64,000 bases of DNA from Terebella lapidaria (Eukaryota > Annelida > Polychaeta > Terebellida > Terebellidae), in assembly GCA_949152475.1 (NCBI GenBank), contig OX424560.1, positions 6,386,001 to 6,450,000 on the forward strand, given 5' to 3'. Made by a program: the position numbers and the translations under genes. Positions 25,901 to 36,612 of the stretch are shown in pieces. The stretch's first letter is position 1, and each line of letters opens with the position of its first letter. The notes beneath the pieces were generated by a model. It did no database searches, had not been told where the DNA came from, and was given only the letters and a program-made list of their open reading frames with translations.

Positions 25901-26696
25901 GGAACTGCTTTACTATCAATCTGGCCTCTTTTAGGATTTCTACTCATATCAGTCGCACAATGGTTGGAAATGTGCTTTTCGCCAGTTTCATTGTCAGCCA
26001 TTCGTAATTCTGAAGCCATCAATTACAGTCACAGGTACTCAGCATTGATAAAATTGGATTCCCCAGTATCGAAAACATAGGTATAGACACCAAAACCATG
26101 TCTTCAGCTGCAACAGAAGCTGAGATACAGCCCAAAACATTATTTCAGAGTTTTCAACGGTGGCCATTTTGAAAACGGCGCAGAAAACCATATTTGCCAG
26201 CGATGGGTCTCTAGAAACAGTATTAATAATCAGTACTGTGTTCGAAAATAACTACAAAAAATAAATTCAGAAAATCATCGGGGGGAGGGGGAGGAGAGGA
26301 TGCAGGCACACCTATTATACATGCCCGACTATGAGATCCGTGAATAATTTGTAAAATTCAAGCAAAAAACTGGGCTTTTTACATATTGCTGCAGAACATT
26401 CAATATAATTATCTTTTTTCATTATGAGTGAGTTGGCCTTGTTATTCCAGTCAGTTTGATACCAATTTTATGGATATTGGATAATATTTGACAGGCATAT
26501 GTAGAAATAATGAATTTCGAGAACCGGCCGTTTTAGGTCGATTTACTGCAAAAAGAAAAATGGCTGCCATATCCGCCACAGGCCATATTGAGAATGGCTC
26601 CCTAGCTTATATTGATTAGTGAGTGATACTCTACCCCTCTGCAAAGTTTCATGCTTTTATCACTATGTGAACAATTTTTTTGCTAAGAACCTGCAC
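22953..26696. mobile_element. 3.7-kb near-complete palindrome (foldback-type element)
   Basis: The ends are GTGCAGGTTCTTAGC (left, 22953) and its inverse GCTAAGAACCTGCAC (right, to 26696), each bordered by TA (22951-22952 and 26697-26698). The arms run inwards as inverted repeats for about 1.7 kb each: roughly 22953-24690 and 24970-26696, around a loop of about 280 bp. They are nearly identical near the ends (for example GCTAGGGAGCCATTCTCAAT and its inverse at 23053 and 26600) and visibly more diverged inwards. Short frames in the arms mirror each other and are not genes. TA borders suggest an IS630/Tc1/mariner-type insertion, but 2 bp is weak evidence. Confidence 0.8.
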
Positions 26697-26699
26697 TAA

Positions 26700-27699
26700 T
26701 AGTTTCACTGGACAACAACACTACCTGGACTTCAAACCATCTAAAACTGTCACTGTTTAACTGCACCTGTCACGAAGCTTTCATGCTATACCAAGACGTA
26801 AAACAACTGTCAAATGTGACCTTCTCAATTAACTACTAGAGAAGTAGTTAGATTACTATCCCAACCCGAATGTGACCCGCTGCGGTCAACTCTGACACAG
26901 ACTGGTCCCGCTGTTGCACCGTGTTTTCTCAGGTTTGCCTGACGAATCTCCTCAATAAGTGATGGTGTTGTCACCTTGGGATATTTTCATGTCAGTGATG
27001 AATGGAAACTTCCACGAAGACATACATGTACGGAGCCGCTCTTTGTTACAAACTGTAAAGTGTGTGGCAATCATAGCTGTCCAATATAACCGTCCCGTTT
27101 CTTGAGAAGCTTCAGCACAATACTCATCAAACGAGGAACTAAAGCGATACCCACATCAGAAAATTATCGGGCAGTGGAAAAATAGTGACGGTACCAGTAA
27201 CAAATACAATTACCTTGGTTTATAAATATTACATGGTATTCAGATTCAACTGCTACACAATGATTATCCCTCACACAGTCTTATGTTTATTGTGCGGCCG
27301 TCGGTCGTACTATTGTATCACAGAGCGAAATACTAGTTCCGCTTTGGCGACGCAATGTAGAGTTCCGGCCAGTGGTTGCACCGAATACAATCGGAATGCA
27401 CACCATTTTTACAGCGATCGTAATTGTGGTCCTACATGAGAGGTGCTATTGACAACATATTATACTGTATTGATGTTTATTTCGAACCGTGTCGCAAACT
27501 GTAACATGGAAAGTTGCTGTGTTCGCAATGCACGATCCGATGTCCGTAAATTCCAAAATATCCAAACTGGACCAATACCATTGTGAATGACAGCTAAAAA
27601 ATCATCTGAAATTCTCAATTCTCTAGGGGTCTTCTGGTGCCTCCCGAAATTTCCCAGACCGGGAGGGGCTGCGCTCGCTCGCTATCATACACATATTAT
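26700..27699. other. No gene recognised
   Basis: Non-coding, with a GC-rich scrap near 27630-27680 resembling debris at 9590. No conserved frame. Confidence 0.4.
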
Positions 27700-28514
27700 C
27701 CACACTGCACCCATGTTATGGCAAATTCCTGGATCCACCGCTGCATAATATACAATGTAAACGTCATCATTAAAAAATGTACTATACATTACCAATTGCC
27801 AGTTTGACTAACTCGTTTTCATTGTGTTCATGGCTGGCGGTGTTCACAATGTGCTGACATACCCATGGTTATTATCACTACTAACAAAATCGCAGCCCAA
27901 TTCATTCAAAGTAATTAGTAATCAATATTAATCAAAGTAATGCGTATAATATTATCCTACAAAGACATGTTTTGAGGCATTTACGTCCCAACAATAAGAA
28001 CAAATGATTCAGGTGAAACGTATACATTTGGTACTATGACAACTATCACACCATGCTCCCAATAAAAGAAGTCCTGGCCATTTTCCCAAACGGTGTTTAC
28101 CAAATGTTGCTTAGAAAATTACCGTCATAATATACCGGAAGATCATTGTGCATCGAAGCACCACCCAATGAATAATTGATACAACCTTCGAATAAGAACG
28201 AAGGAGTGATATTTAAGTCCAGTGAGTGCAAACACCATGAGCGCAATTCCATTGTATCTATTCTCCCAAACATCCATGAATTAACTATAGTTTTGTCGTG
28301 AAACATCTTGTTGCCAAAAAGACACTGGACAATAATTAATACACATTTAAGGTGGCATATTGTAAATTAAGTGTCAATGGTACTATGAATGAGCCGATAT
28401 TTCAGCAGAATAGTAAGCACACCCACGTAACAGTAGGTAAAGTGAGAAGGTAGAAGCGAGACAGCAGAGAGTCTCACACCTCAATAACCGGTACACTGAG
28501 TTAACATCATCAAA
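27700..28514 (+). repeat. Duplicated upstream region of the broken secreted-protein gene
   Basis: By eye collinear with 39690-40469. Shared marks are GCATAATATACAAT, GGCAGG/GGCGGTGTTCACAAT, GAAGATCTTTGTGC-like sequence and GAAGCACCACCCAAT. The TATAAAAG of the intact copy (40207) corresponds here to TATTTAAG near 28209. The duplication therefore carried promoter and gene together. Confidence 0.65.
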
Positions 28515-28823
28515 ATGAATTCAACATTCGAAACATTATTGGGATATATCTGCTGTTTGCTGTCTTCAGTCAACATTTCGTCTTCTTGTATCTTTCACGA
28601 AGCTCATTTCCTTAAAGCACCTGACGTAACGGTGCTGCAGAATTTCACAGTGGACGATTTTACTTCTGCGTGTGAGCTGCTTTGTTACATGAATCCTGCG
28701 GAGTGTCCAGCAGCAAACCTTGTACCACAGAGTGACGGATAATACCTTTGTCAGTTTGTGTACTTCGCAATCCAGGCCACAGACAAGGATCTTCTGGAAC
28801 CAAACCCTGGAGGAAAATACAAA
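28515..28823 (+). pseudogene. Broken copy of the PAN-like secreted-protein gene
   Basis: Starts MNSTFETLLGYICCLL, nearly the same as the intact gene at 40470: hydrophobic leader, then the cysteine-rich PAN-like region (FTVDDFTSACELLCYMNP). At 28740-28742 TCA (Ser) has become TAA. Beyond it the sequence still matches the paralogue codon for codon (YLCQFVYFAIQATDKDLLEP) up to about 28823, then homology stops at AAAAAAAGAATG. It is therefore truncated as well as nonsense-broken. A 75-residue secreted remnant could still be made if transcribed, but I treat it as a pseudogene. Confidence 0.85.
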
Positions 28824-28871
28824 AAAAGAATGTAATCATATATTAGCCATATAATAAATCAAATACCGCCC

Positions 28872-28965
28872 TATACGTGGTTGTATTCTGCCCTCGGTCG
28901 TTTCGCGGATCCCTCGCAAGCTCGGGCTCTGTGAAACGACCGCAGGCAGAATAAAACCACGTATA
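28872..28965. mobile_element. 94-bp hairpin MITE
   Basis: TATACGTGGTT, ATTCTGCC and CGGTCGTTTC on the left arm are mirrored by GAAACGACCG, GGCAGAAT and AACCACGTATA on the right. The whole element folds into one hairpin with a loop around GGATCCCTCGC. It sits between the broken gene copy and the next MITE, with which it shares the boundary TATA. Confidence 0.75.
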
Positions 28966-29342
28966 CCGTATTCCCGCGCATAGAGGCGCATGCGCCTATA
29001 AATGAACCATATCTCGTATATAGGCGCATGCGCTTATATAGCAGGTACTAGTATATTCTTTCAGCAGAATGTGTGGATAACACGCTATCGTTCATATGCG
29101 CACCTCTCGGAACATGTTTCTTGCGATACATTATTATCGAAATAGGTGTTATGTAGTACATGGAAGGGTCCGACCCACCTGTAGTCTACTATATGTGATT
29201 CACTATGTAATGAAATGCATGCGACATCCACCTGGAAAGCTTATGTTCGAAAGAAAGTGGATTCACATATAGGCGCATGCGCCATACCTCAGACGCTGTT
29301 TCATTTATAGGCACATGCGCCTGTATGCGCGGGAATACGGTA
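28964..29342. mobile_element. TACCGTATT-ended MITE carrying GGCGCATGCGCC palindromes
   Basis: The ends are TACCGTATTCCCGCGCAT (left) and the inverse ATGCGCGGGAATACGGTA (right), consistent with TA target duplication and an IS630/Tc1/mariner (pogo-like) origin. Inside are repeated AGGCGCATGCGCCT palindromes (28983, about 29032, about 29272, and a variant near 29310). No transposase frame. A longer relative lies at 59129-59983. Confidence 0.8.
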
Positions 29343-30559
29343 GGACAGTATTTGGTTAGTATTTCTAACATTAAGAAAAGTTAGTGGTGTATTCAGTAGA
29401 GCTACAACCCGATGTCAGATAAGTGCTGGCACGCCGGTACACTGGTCGCTATCTACAGAACAGCACTTCCAAAGTTTATACGAAAATGGTCAAGTTTTTG
29501 GAGCAGAGGCATTAGTGAGTATTAAGGTGGGATTCATAGGAGATGCCAGAAAGCTACTTTAGGACACAAACAAGCCTCTGTCTTCTGGGGACCCCATACC
29601 CAGGTTCGCAAAGGGCTCGCTCACTCCCACCACCCACCCCCTCTCAGCACTGCCTAAATCTCGTATCAGTCCCTATTGTCATTGCCAGTGCGGAATTACT
29701 GTGTCTCAAATGCTTGAATTTAACAATTACAGGCCATGGACAATTGAAAATGATCTGTCCGACAGCTTTATTCAATGAATTTGTTAGATTGTCAGAAAAA
29801 TTTAAATCAGAACTTGCTCTGAATACGATGGTGACACATTGTTTTTTCACGTGCGGAAAATATTAACACTGGTGTATATATAAAAACTCAACCGGTAATT
29901 TGGCTACAATTTAGATTATTTCTCGTGCCAGTGTACCTGCGTACCAGTGCACCAGTGTTTAGAAGACATCGGGTACAACCCACCGCACACCGCTCTTAGC
30001 AAAGTCCTTAAGGATGAATTGCAAAAAAAATCATGAATGTGCAAACATCCATCTGGTAATTCAATTGAACTATAATCATTGGAGGAATGACCCGTCAATG
30101 TTGACACCCATATTTGACATAATGCTTTGGTATCATTTGTACTATATATTTGTATTCTTTCGAAAATTTTCATACATTTTCATGCGTTCCACAGATGACT
30201 GCCAATTGCATTAAATAATTTAATCAATTTCAATTTGGACAACATCACGAACATACATACAATCATGGAAACACACATTTGTGATATAGCAGGGTCAAAA
30301 TTTGGACACTAATTTGTTAACTTGGAATTGGGATGATGCTAACTTCTCGATAGCGCGATATACCGCAGGTTCCAAAGTTTTTATCTCTGACATATGTCCA
30401 TTACTGCATATTGTCAATGCTTCCGCAGTGCCATGAGTATTACAATGAGAGTGATTAGCAATCCTAGCCAAAGACTAGATTACATGACAATAACAGGTGG
30501 AAGAAGAAACTGTTGCAATATTATTGTGAGGAAAATTGCTTCTTCCTTATTATCTATCT
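29343..30559. other. No gene recognised
   Basis: Short frames only. A GC-rich scrap at about 29580-29640 resembles the debris at 9590 and 27630. Confidence 0.4.
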
Positions 30560-30935
30560 CATAATTATGTCTCTTGCTCACACCTGACCTCAATGGAATC
30601 GGATCTGGCTGTCACAAATAAATGAGGGGACGGTCAATAAAGCTCATCTATACCTGCACACACAACACTAATTGATACTGGGGGTCCTTGGGTTGGCACA
30701 CGTTGAACATGGATAGATTTGTTGAGACTGCTGATGAGAGTATAATTTGATTGGTGTGTTCAGCTCGAGTTGAATAGGACGGTACATAAACATCACACTC
30801 TGCGTTTATTAATAGGTGACTAATGCCTGGCTGCTATGGATCCATACCATAAACTATTCTGTTAGGCTTTTGCTTCTATTCCAAAAAGCTGTATTTTACA
30901 TTTGTTATTGTCATAATCAAAATTCAGTAGAATTG
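30560..30935 (+). repeat. Repeated upstream block, copy 1
   Basis: CACACCTGACCTCA, AATCGGATCTGG, TAAATGAGG, GATAGATTTGTTGAGACT and TTAATAGGTGACTAATGCC recur in the same order at 32260-32524 (continued at 34145-34265) and at 38020-38330. It lies upstream of the exon relic at 31290-31770, so I read it as the 5' flank or first untranslated part of a duplicated gene unit. Confidence 0.65.
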
Positions 30936-30959
30936 ACGGTAATAGATTGACACTTACAA

Positions 30960-31235
30960 TGAAATCTCAAAACTGATCAGACAGTTTTTGAGAAAAAGGC
31001 CATCAAAGTCCGAAATTAGCCATTTTTCGTCTAAAATGGCCGCCAAATTGGCAAAAGTAACTGAATAATAGGAAAAAAACGAATGAAACGTCTCAGAATA
31101 TTAGCCCAAGGAATGTTTCAGTAACTTTACAAAAAAAATTCATCAAGGCAAAGAAAGTGATTTCGCGGACGGACGACAGACGAAAAACCACGACAATAGC
31201 TTATCAGCCCATATGGCATGGGCCGGTAAGCTAAA
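30960..31235. mobile_element. Terminal fragment of an interspersed repeat
   Basis: CGGACGGACGACAGACG and a closing hairpin (TAGCTTATCAGCCCAT...ATGGGCCGGTAAGCTA) match the end structure of the repeats at 4756-7395 and 49030-49800 in design but not in exact sequence. It interrupts the first duplicated unit between its upstream block and its exon relic. Confidence 0.55.
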
Positions 31236-31289
31236 AACACTTTTGTGGTAAAAAAGTCAAATGCTGGAGACGAATTTCATTAAGCTGTA

Positions 31290-31770
31290 TCCAAAATGAT
31301 GCTATTAGTTTCAAAGCTTTGAAACAGCTGAATAATGTGCAGTCTTCAAAAGGTTCATGTCTGATATATGTTACACATTCACTGCAAATGTGTAATCCTT
31401 CTGGGTGGAAATGTCGTTGGAACATCTTCACTAAAGGGTACTAAAGTGGATTTATCCAAGAAGTGTGACAACTTAATGGATATATTCCCAGGGAACCACG
31501 TGTTTACTCTACATTGCAGACACCTCGTCATCACTGTGGGTGATTTGTGTTGACGACGGAAGATTGATTGTATAGGCGAGTAGCCCGGCAATAGTTTTGT
31601 TGTGAAGTGTGAGTGTCATAAGTTTCACCAGTGTGAGATTATTGATTATCTGTCATATTGCATGCAGATTATCATGTCATTCAGTTTTTAATTTTCTAAC
31701 TGACAAACAGGTGTTTTTCTACACTGTGATGAATTCCTGGCGGAAATAGCTGTACCATAGAGCTTAAAAT
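31290..31770 (+). pseudogene. PAN-like exon family copy, decayed
   Basis: Matches the 36-kb copy: TCTTCAAAAGGTTCATG/TCTGATATATG, then GGAAGATTGATTGTATAGGCGAGTAGCCCGGC, then TTATTGATTATCTG and GTGATGAATTCCTGGCGGAA. In the frame that encodes IVEASSPAIV in the 36-kb copy, GAG has become TAG and further stops follow, so the exon is dead. An alternative frame over 31368-31553 is open by chance only. Confidence 0.65.
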
Positions 31771-31854
31771 ACTATGAGCGGTCACTCAGCAAATATTTTC
31801 GAACTGACCACTCCTCCAGTGGCATAATGTGGAGGTGGTGGGACTGAACCACGT

Positions 31855-32524
31855 GACAGACACAATGGTAAAACTACAAATATAAATGGGTTATGGTGAA
31901 CTGGTCAAACATTATACAGATACATACAAATACGTTTCTGGGCCCATCAGTGTCCATGACATAATTATTTCATATTATAAATTTTGAAAACCAGTCGTTT
32001 CAATCTGGCAGATTGAATCTGAATCTGACTCAAATCTAAATTTCATGGATGACAAATGATTAAGCAGTCAATATGTTTTATTCGCAATGGTTATAAAATA
32101 TAGCTGAGTGTTTGTTATGATGCTGACCAGTGATACAGGCAGGTGAGAGTGCATGGAAATCATAGCTAGGAATTGTATATCACATGACACTGACATGTCC
32201 ATTCAATATTACTGTGACAGAAATTGGTGATCCCTCTTTTCCAATCTGATATGTCTCGTAGTGCCAATAATTAATCCGCCCACACCTGACCTCATCGCAA
32301 TCGGATCTGGGTGTCGCAAATAAATGAGGGAGAGCTCAATAAGATTCATCTGTACCTGCGCACGCAACACTAATTGTTACTGGAGTTCCCTTGTTGGCAC
32401 GCGATGATGTCATTACGGAACATTGATAGATTTGCTGAAACTGGTGATGAGAGTATTATTTGATTGGTGTGTAAGAACATCTTCAGAAGCTCGCGTTGAG
32501 TATAACGTATCTTAACATCATACT
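31855..32524 (+). repeat. Segmental duplication, copy A (paralogous to 37615-38285)
   Basis: GACAGACACAATGGT, CTGGTCAAACATT, CATCAGTGTCCATGACA, CACACCTGACCTCATCGCAA, TTGGCACGCGATGATG and AGCTCGCGTTGAGTA recur in order in the second copy with scattered substitutions. The duplication is broken at 32529 by a transposon and resumes at 34145. Confidence 0.75.
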
Positions 32525-32528
32525 GTGC

Positions 32529-34144
32529 CACGGGCGTAGACCTGTTTCGCGATGAATGCCCTACGCGATGTTCAATGATAACAAACTACAAACACACGTG
32601 CTTGCGAATAAAAAAAGCAGAAAAGGGAGTTTTAGTGAAAAACGGTTATACAGCAGTAGGTTGCCTACCAGTGTTGACGATATACGTGCAGAAAATAAGG
32701 GTTGTTTCATTCTGAACAGTAATGACGATATATTTATTCAGCAATGTTGGAAAAATTTTCACTTCTGCAATGTGTTATAGTGAAAGATCAAAATACAGGC
32801 ATCATATATGTAGTTCATAAAACATGTGATGTATATATTGCGATTTATATGTCAGAATTATGGTAAAATTTTCGTTGCACCTGATACCCTTTACAGAACA
32901 TTGCCACACACAAAGCTTCCCTTCTCGCATTGTGCCGCTACCCCTTACACATCATAATATGTTTTAAGCAAATACACATTAGAAGCACTTTCAATTTTAT
33001 TACATATCAGGTACTTCCTATTCCAGGTTCTGTGTTGTTATTGGAATTCAAATAAATCATACAAATAAATCATTTATCAGATGGAATTCTTGCTGAAGGT
33101 CAATAAAATTGTAGGTGGAGAAGCACATGCAGTGTACAGAGAAGTGATGTTCAGCAACATTGCGACTTCTCATCTAGTAACACTGGTCATTGTACTTGAT
33201 TTCTGTCGTGATATTATTGTAAACCACGGATATTTTATTCTGCAATGATTGGTTGGATTACGTTGTAACTGACAACGCATTCCTTTGAGTTTTCTGGAAT
33301 GTGTTATTCTTAAACTACTTTTTCACCAGCTGCATCCGTCCTGCATTTTTAATATTGCGAGTGAATACTATATGTAAGATATTTTCACATAAAGATGTAT
33401 TAATATGTCTTTATTACGAATGATGACAACAAAGGACTTTTCTCAAACTCCTCGGAATTTTCGTCCAAAATGACACGACCTCACATAAAAATGGGATTAA
33501 TTCAGTAAAATGGGACGGAACGTGTCAAAGGTCCTTGATGATTGGTGGCAATACCCACACAATTTCGGGCGCTCCATTTCTCTGAAATACAAATTTGAAA
33601 TGTCACTAGTCGTTTTCAAATTTGGTATTTTTTTTTGCACAAAGTTTTCAGGACAAAGTGTTAAAGGGAAACATCTCCGAAAATGACAATTGGTAAAGGG
33701 AAACATAACACTGCGTTGAGGCTATCATCAGCAAATATTCCGCCAGTGATTCAAATGAACAAAAAACATTGCACGTTGAGAAATATGAATTCTTGTGGTG
33801 AGTATTTCAGTTATATACACCTATACATCATTTCCGAAGTGACAGTAAGTACTTTTTACCATATATCCTGATAAAATCACATATTCATTGACGGCGATGA
33901 GAACAAGTGATATATTTTCATCTATTATGTCCCTACGTGCCGTTTGTTTCACTCGCCAGTGTTTCAAAAATACTAATATATACGACCTACATTTGCTTCA
34001 CTCCTGTGGGTGTCCAACTGGCACTGGAAATGTACATTTGAGCACGTGTAGTGGTAGTGCTTTAATCGGTAGAGGGAATCAACTCGTTGTAAGGTGTAAC
34101 ATTGAACATCGCGTAGGACATTCATCGCGGAACAGTTGCTCGTG
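32529..34144. mobile_element. 1.6-kb DNA transposon with CAC termini and a 5-bp target duplication
   Basis: Left end CACGGGCGTAGACCTGTTTC. Right end on the other strand CACGAGCAACTGTTCCGCG. Both continue into GATGAATG(C/T)CCTACGCG and ATGTTCAATG, giving inverted repeats of about 45 bp. TGTGC lies immediately outside both ends (32524-32528 and 34145-34149). The paralogous block at about 30797-30817 shows the uninterrupted site (CTCTGCGTTTATTAATAGG), which supports insertion with duplication of five bases. No transposase frame remains. CAC ends with 5-bp GC-containing target duplications are features of Transib-type elements; assignment on this basis alone is tentative. Confidence 0.75.
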
Positions 34145-34149
34145 TGTGC

Positions 34150-34265
34150 GTTGATTAACAGGTGAATAATGCCTGGCCGCGTTGGATCGATAACATAAAC
34201 TACTGGGTCGGACTTTGTTTCTATTTGAAAATGTTGCATTTTACATTTGTCATCATCAAAATCTT
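34150..34265 (+). repeat. Repeated upstream block, continuation after the transposon
   Basis: GTTGATTAACAGGTGAATAATGCCTGGC continues the block interrupted at 32524, as comparison with about 30800-30925 shows (TTATTAATAGGTGACTAATGCCTGGC). TTGCATTTTACATTTGTCAT also recurs. Confidence 0.65.
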
Positions 34266-34281
34266 TTTTTTAGCTTCAAAA

Positions 34282-35628
34282 CACCCTGCAACATATCTTA
34301 AGGCGGTGACTGACCTAGTTCTTTTGTCTAGGGGTCAGGTCATGTTATTATCACGGACTTGTGCTCAGATTTTTTTGAAGGAAGATCAACACACGGTGAG
34401 AAAAATGCAATTTCTGCAACATAACGCATATATATAATAACTGAGGGGGATGATACGATGTCCGTGATACTACTACAAATTTATGTATCTCACAAATATT
34501 TGTAGGGGCTGAAATTCCCCAGAAATAAGGTTTCTTCCATCAATGTTTTTTTCCCAAATTTTGACACGGTGATCACGTTCATGGTCATTTTCAATAAATT
34601 CTGCACATCGTATTTCGCTAATCTGTACACGGGAGTTAAGATAATCATCTCATGTTTCATATATCCTGCGCATACGCACTAATACATTGTAATTTTCGAC
34701 TTATTCCTAAATTACTACACACGCTTGTCGTGTCACCGATTTGAGTCAAGCATCACCGACTTAAGATGTTAGTTGCCCAGAAAAGGACTGGTATCTCTCC
34801 ACGAAAAACGCAGAAAGTATTAGCCACCGCCGATGTTCAATCAACGGTATGCATTGCAACATCATAATGCAAATGTTTATATTATTTTCTTCCCATATTC
34901 TTGTCTTCATATTGTTACTTAGTCTTGAAAAAGGTCTTATAGGCAGGGACACTATGTCGTTCAAGCTATTCAATGAGCATCTATCGTCCGTGTCATCCCG
35001 CGATACATTTCACTACAGTGATGACACTTTGATGTGGTGGACGGCGGGATTCAACCGCTGCAACCGTACACGAGAACACTTTTCCTGAGAACTCATTGTG
35101 AAGTTCAACTCATTCAACCAGTGGGTATATTATACCCAAAATGTAAACCTAAGTCGGTGACGCTTGACTCAAATCGGTGACACGACAAGCATGTGGAATA
35201 ATTTAGGAATAACTGAAAAATTACAAGATATTAGTGCATATGCGCAGGATGTATGAAACATGAGATGATTATCTTAACTCCCGTGTACAGATTATCGAAA
35301 TACAATGCGCAGAAATTATTGAAAATGACCATGAACGTGATCACCGTGTCACAATTGGGGTAAACATTGATGGAAGAAACCTTATTTCTGGGGAATTTCA
35401 GCCCCTACAAATATTTGTGAAAAACATAAATTTGTAGTAGTATCTCGGACATCGTATCATCCCCCTCAGTTGTTATATATATGCGTTATGTTGCAGAAAT
35501 TACATTTTTCTTACCTTGTGTTGATCTTCCTTCCAAAAAATCTGAGCACAAGTCGGTGACAATAACATGACCTGACCCCTAGACAAAAGAACTAGGTCAG
35601 TCACCGCCTTAAGATATGTTGCAGGGTG
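34282..35628. mobile_element. 1.35-kb foldback element with ~480-bp inverted arms
   Basis: Left arm 34282-34765 starts CACCCTGCAACATATCTTAA. Right arm about 35148-35628 ends with the exact inverse. Shared internal marks include GGTCAGGTCATGTTATT, GGGGCTGAAATTCCCCAGAA, GTGATCACGTTCATGGTCAT and TCACCGA motifs near the inner ends. The loop is about 380 bp. Small differences (for example TCACGGAC versus TCGGTGAC) show age. The flanks share only AAAA, so the target duplication is unresolved. It interrupts the second duplicated unit between upstream block and exons. Confidence 0.8.
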
Positions 35629-35639
35629 AAAATAGTAGG

Positions 35640-36612
35640 GTAATTTGCAGGCTTCAAAAGTCACAGCTCTGATATATGTAAGCACCATTCCATGTTACCC
35701 ATTCACTGCAAAGGCGTCATCCTTCTGACACTATCCCTAGAGTGTCCATAAAAACTGAAAGCCATTACACGACGCTGAAGGGAGTATGTAATATATGCCA
35801 GCATCATTTTACACCCTCATGTCTACAGTGATCGACAACATGACAATGGCTAGTTTGATTTATTGCCCAAGGAGCTGTTGTTTGTACATGGGTCAGGCAA
35901 TTGGCCATTTTTACTTCAGGTTTGACGGCAATCTCACCATACACTGTTTTATTGTCTCACAATTTTTATTGATTCACAGCATCATGTTGGATTTCACCTG
36001 TTGCGATGTGCATCTACGTCAATGTGACAATAACAAGTAACGCGAGCATTTTGTTTGACCTTGGGTTAATGTGTATATATCTGGAAGTGCATGGGACATT
36101 TCTGCAACACATCTGGCTTCTGCGTGTGATATTTACTTTCCCGATCCAGAGAATGGGCACTGTCTGTATCAGCTGTATCGGCTTGATCAGGGAAGATGTA
36201 TTGTAGAGGCGAGTAGCCCGGCAATTGTTATGTCATTAAGTGTGAGAATCATGAGCCACGAGAGAGTGAGATTATTGATTAACTGCCAGTTTGAATGTCA
36301 GACTGCCATGTCATTCGGTTGTGGTTTTCTGATTGATAGACAGGGTTTTTGCCATATGGAGGGGTGACGGGATGCCTTTTTTTACACTGTGATGAATTCC
36401 TGCCGGAAATAGCTGTGCCACATAGCACTAGATTGTATGTACCAATCACAAATAACAGCCATTACCCATTTGATAAAGTAGAGTTTATTTATGTGATGTG
36501 CGACTTCGACCCACCGATCGGTACGAGATGCCGCTATTGGTTTGATTGTGTCGATGTGCCTGCTTCATCTTGCAGGCAAAACATCGAGACTGTCTTTCCA
36601 GGGTCTACATAA
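35640..36612 (+). pseudogene. PAN-like family gene copy, best-preserved relic
   Basis: The 5' part (35640-35760) matches intron-like sequence at 31330-31400. The frame 36071-36366 encodes FPDPENGHCLYQLYRL, IVEASSPAIVMSLSVRIMSH and LLINCQFECQTAMSFGCGF: a cysteine-rich module resembling a PAN/apple domain. A TGA ends it. A second frame (36349-36612) gives YVPITNNSHYPFDKVEFIYV, aligning with IEYSVTYTLVKVEFFRMCG of the intact gene. Joining them needs a frameshift or an unseen intron of a few tens of bases. Low-level expression of part of it cannot be excluded. I see no signal peptide exon nearby. Confidence 0.5.

Noticed and set aside
34050..34100. tRNA-like stretch (GTAGTGGTAGTGC ... GGTAGAGGG)
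   Set aside because: No cloverleaf could be formed, no B-box at the right distance, and it lies inside a transposon.
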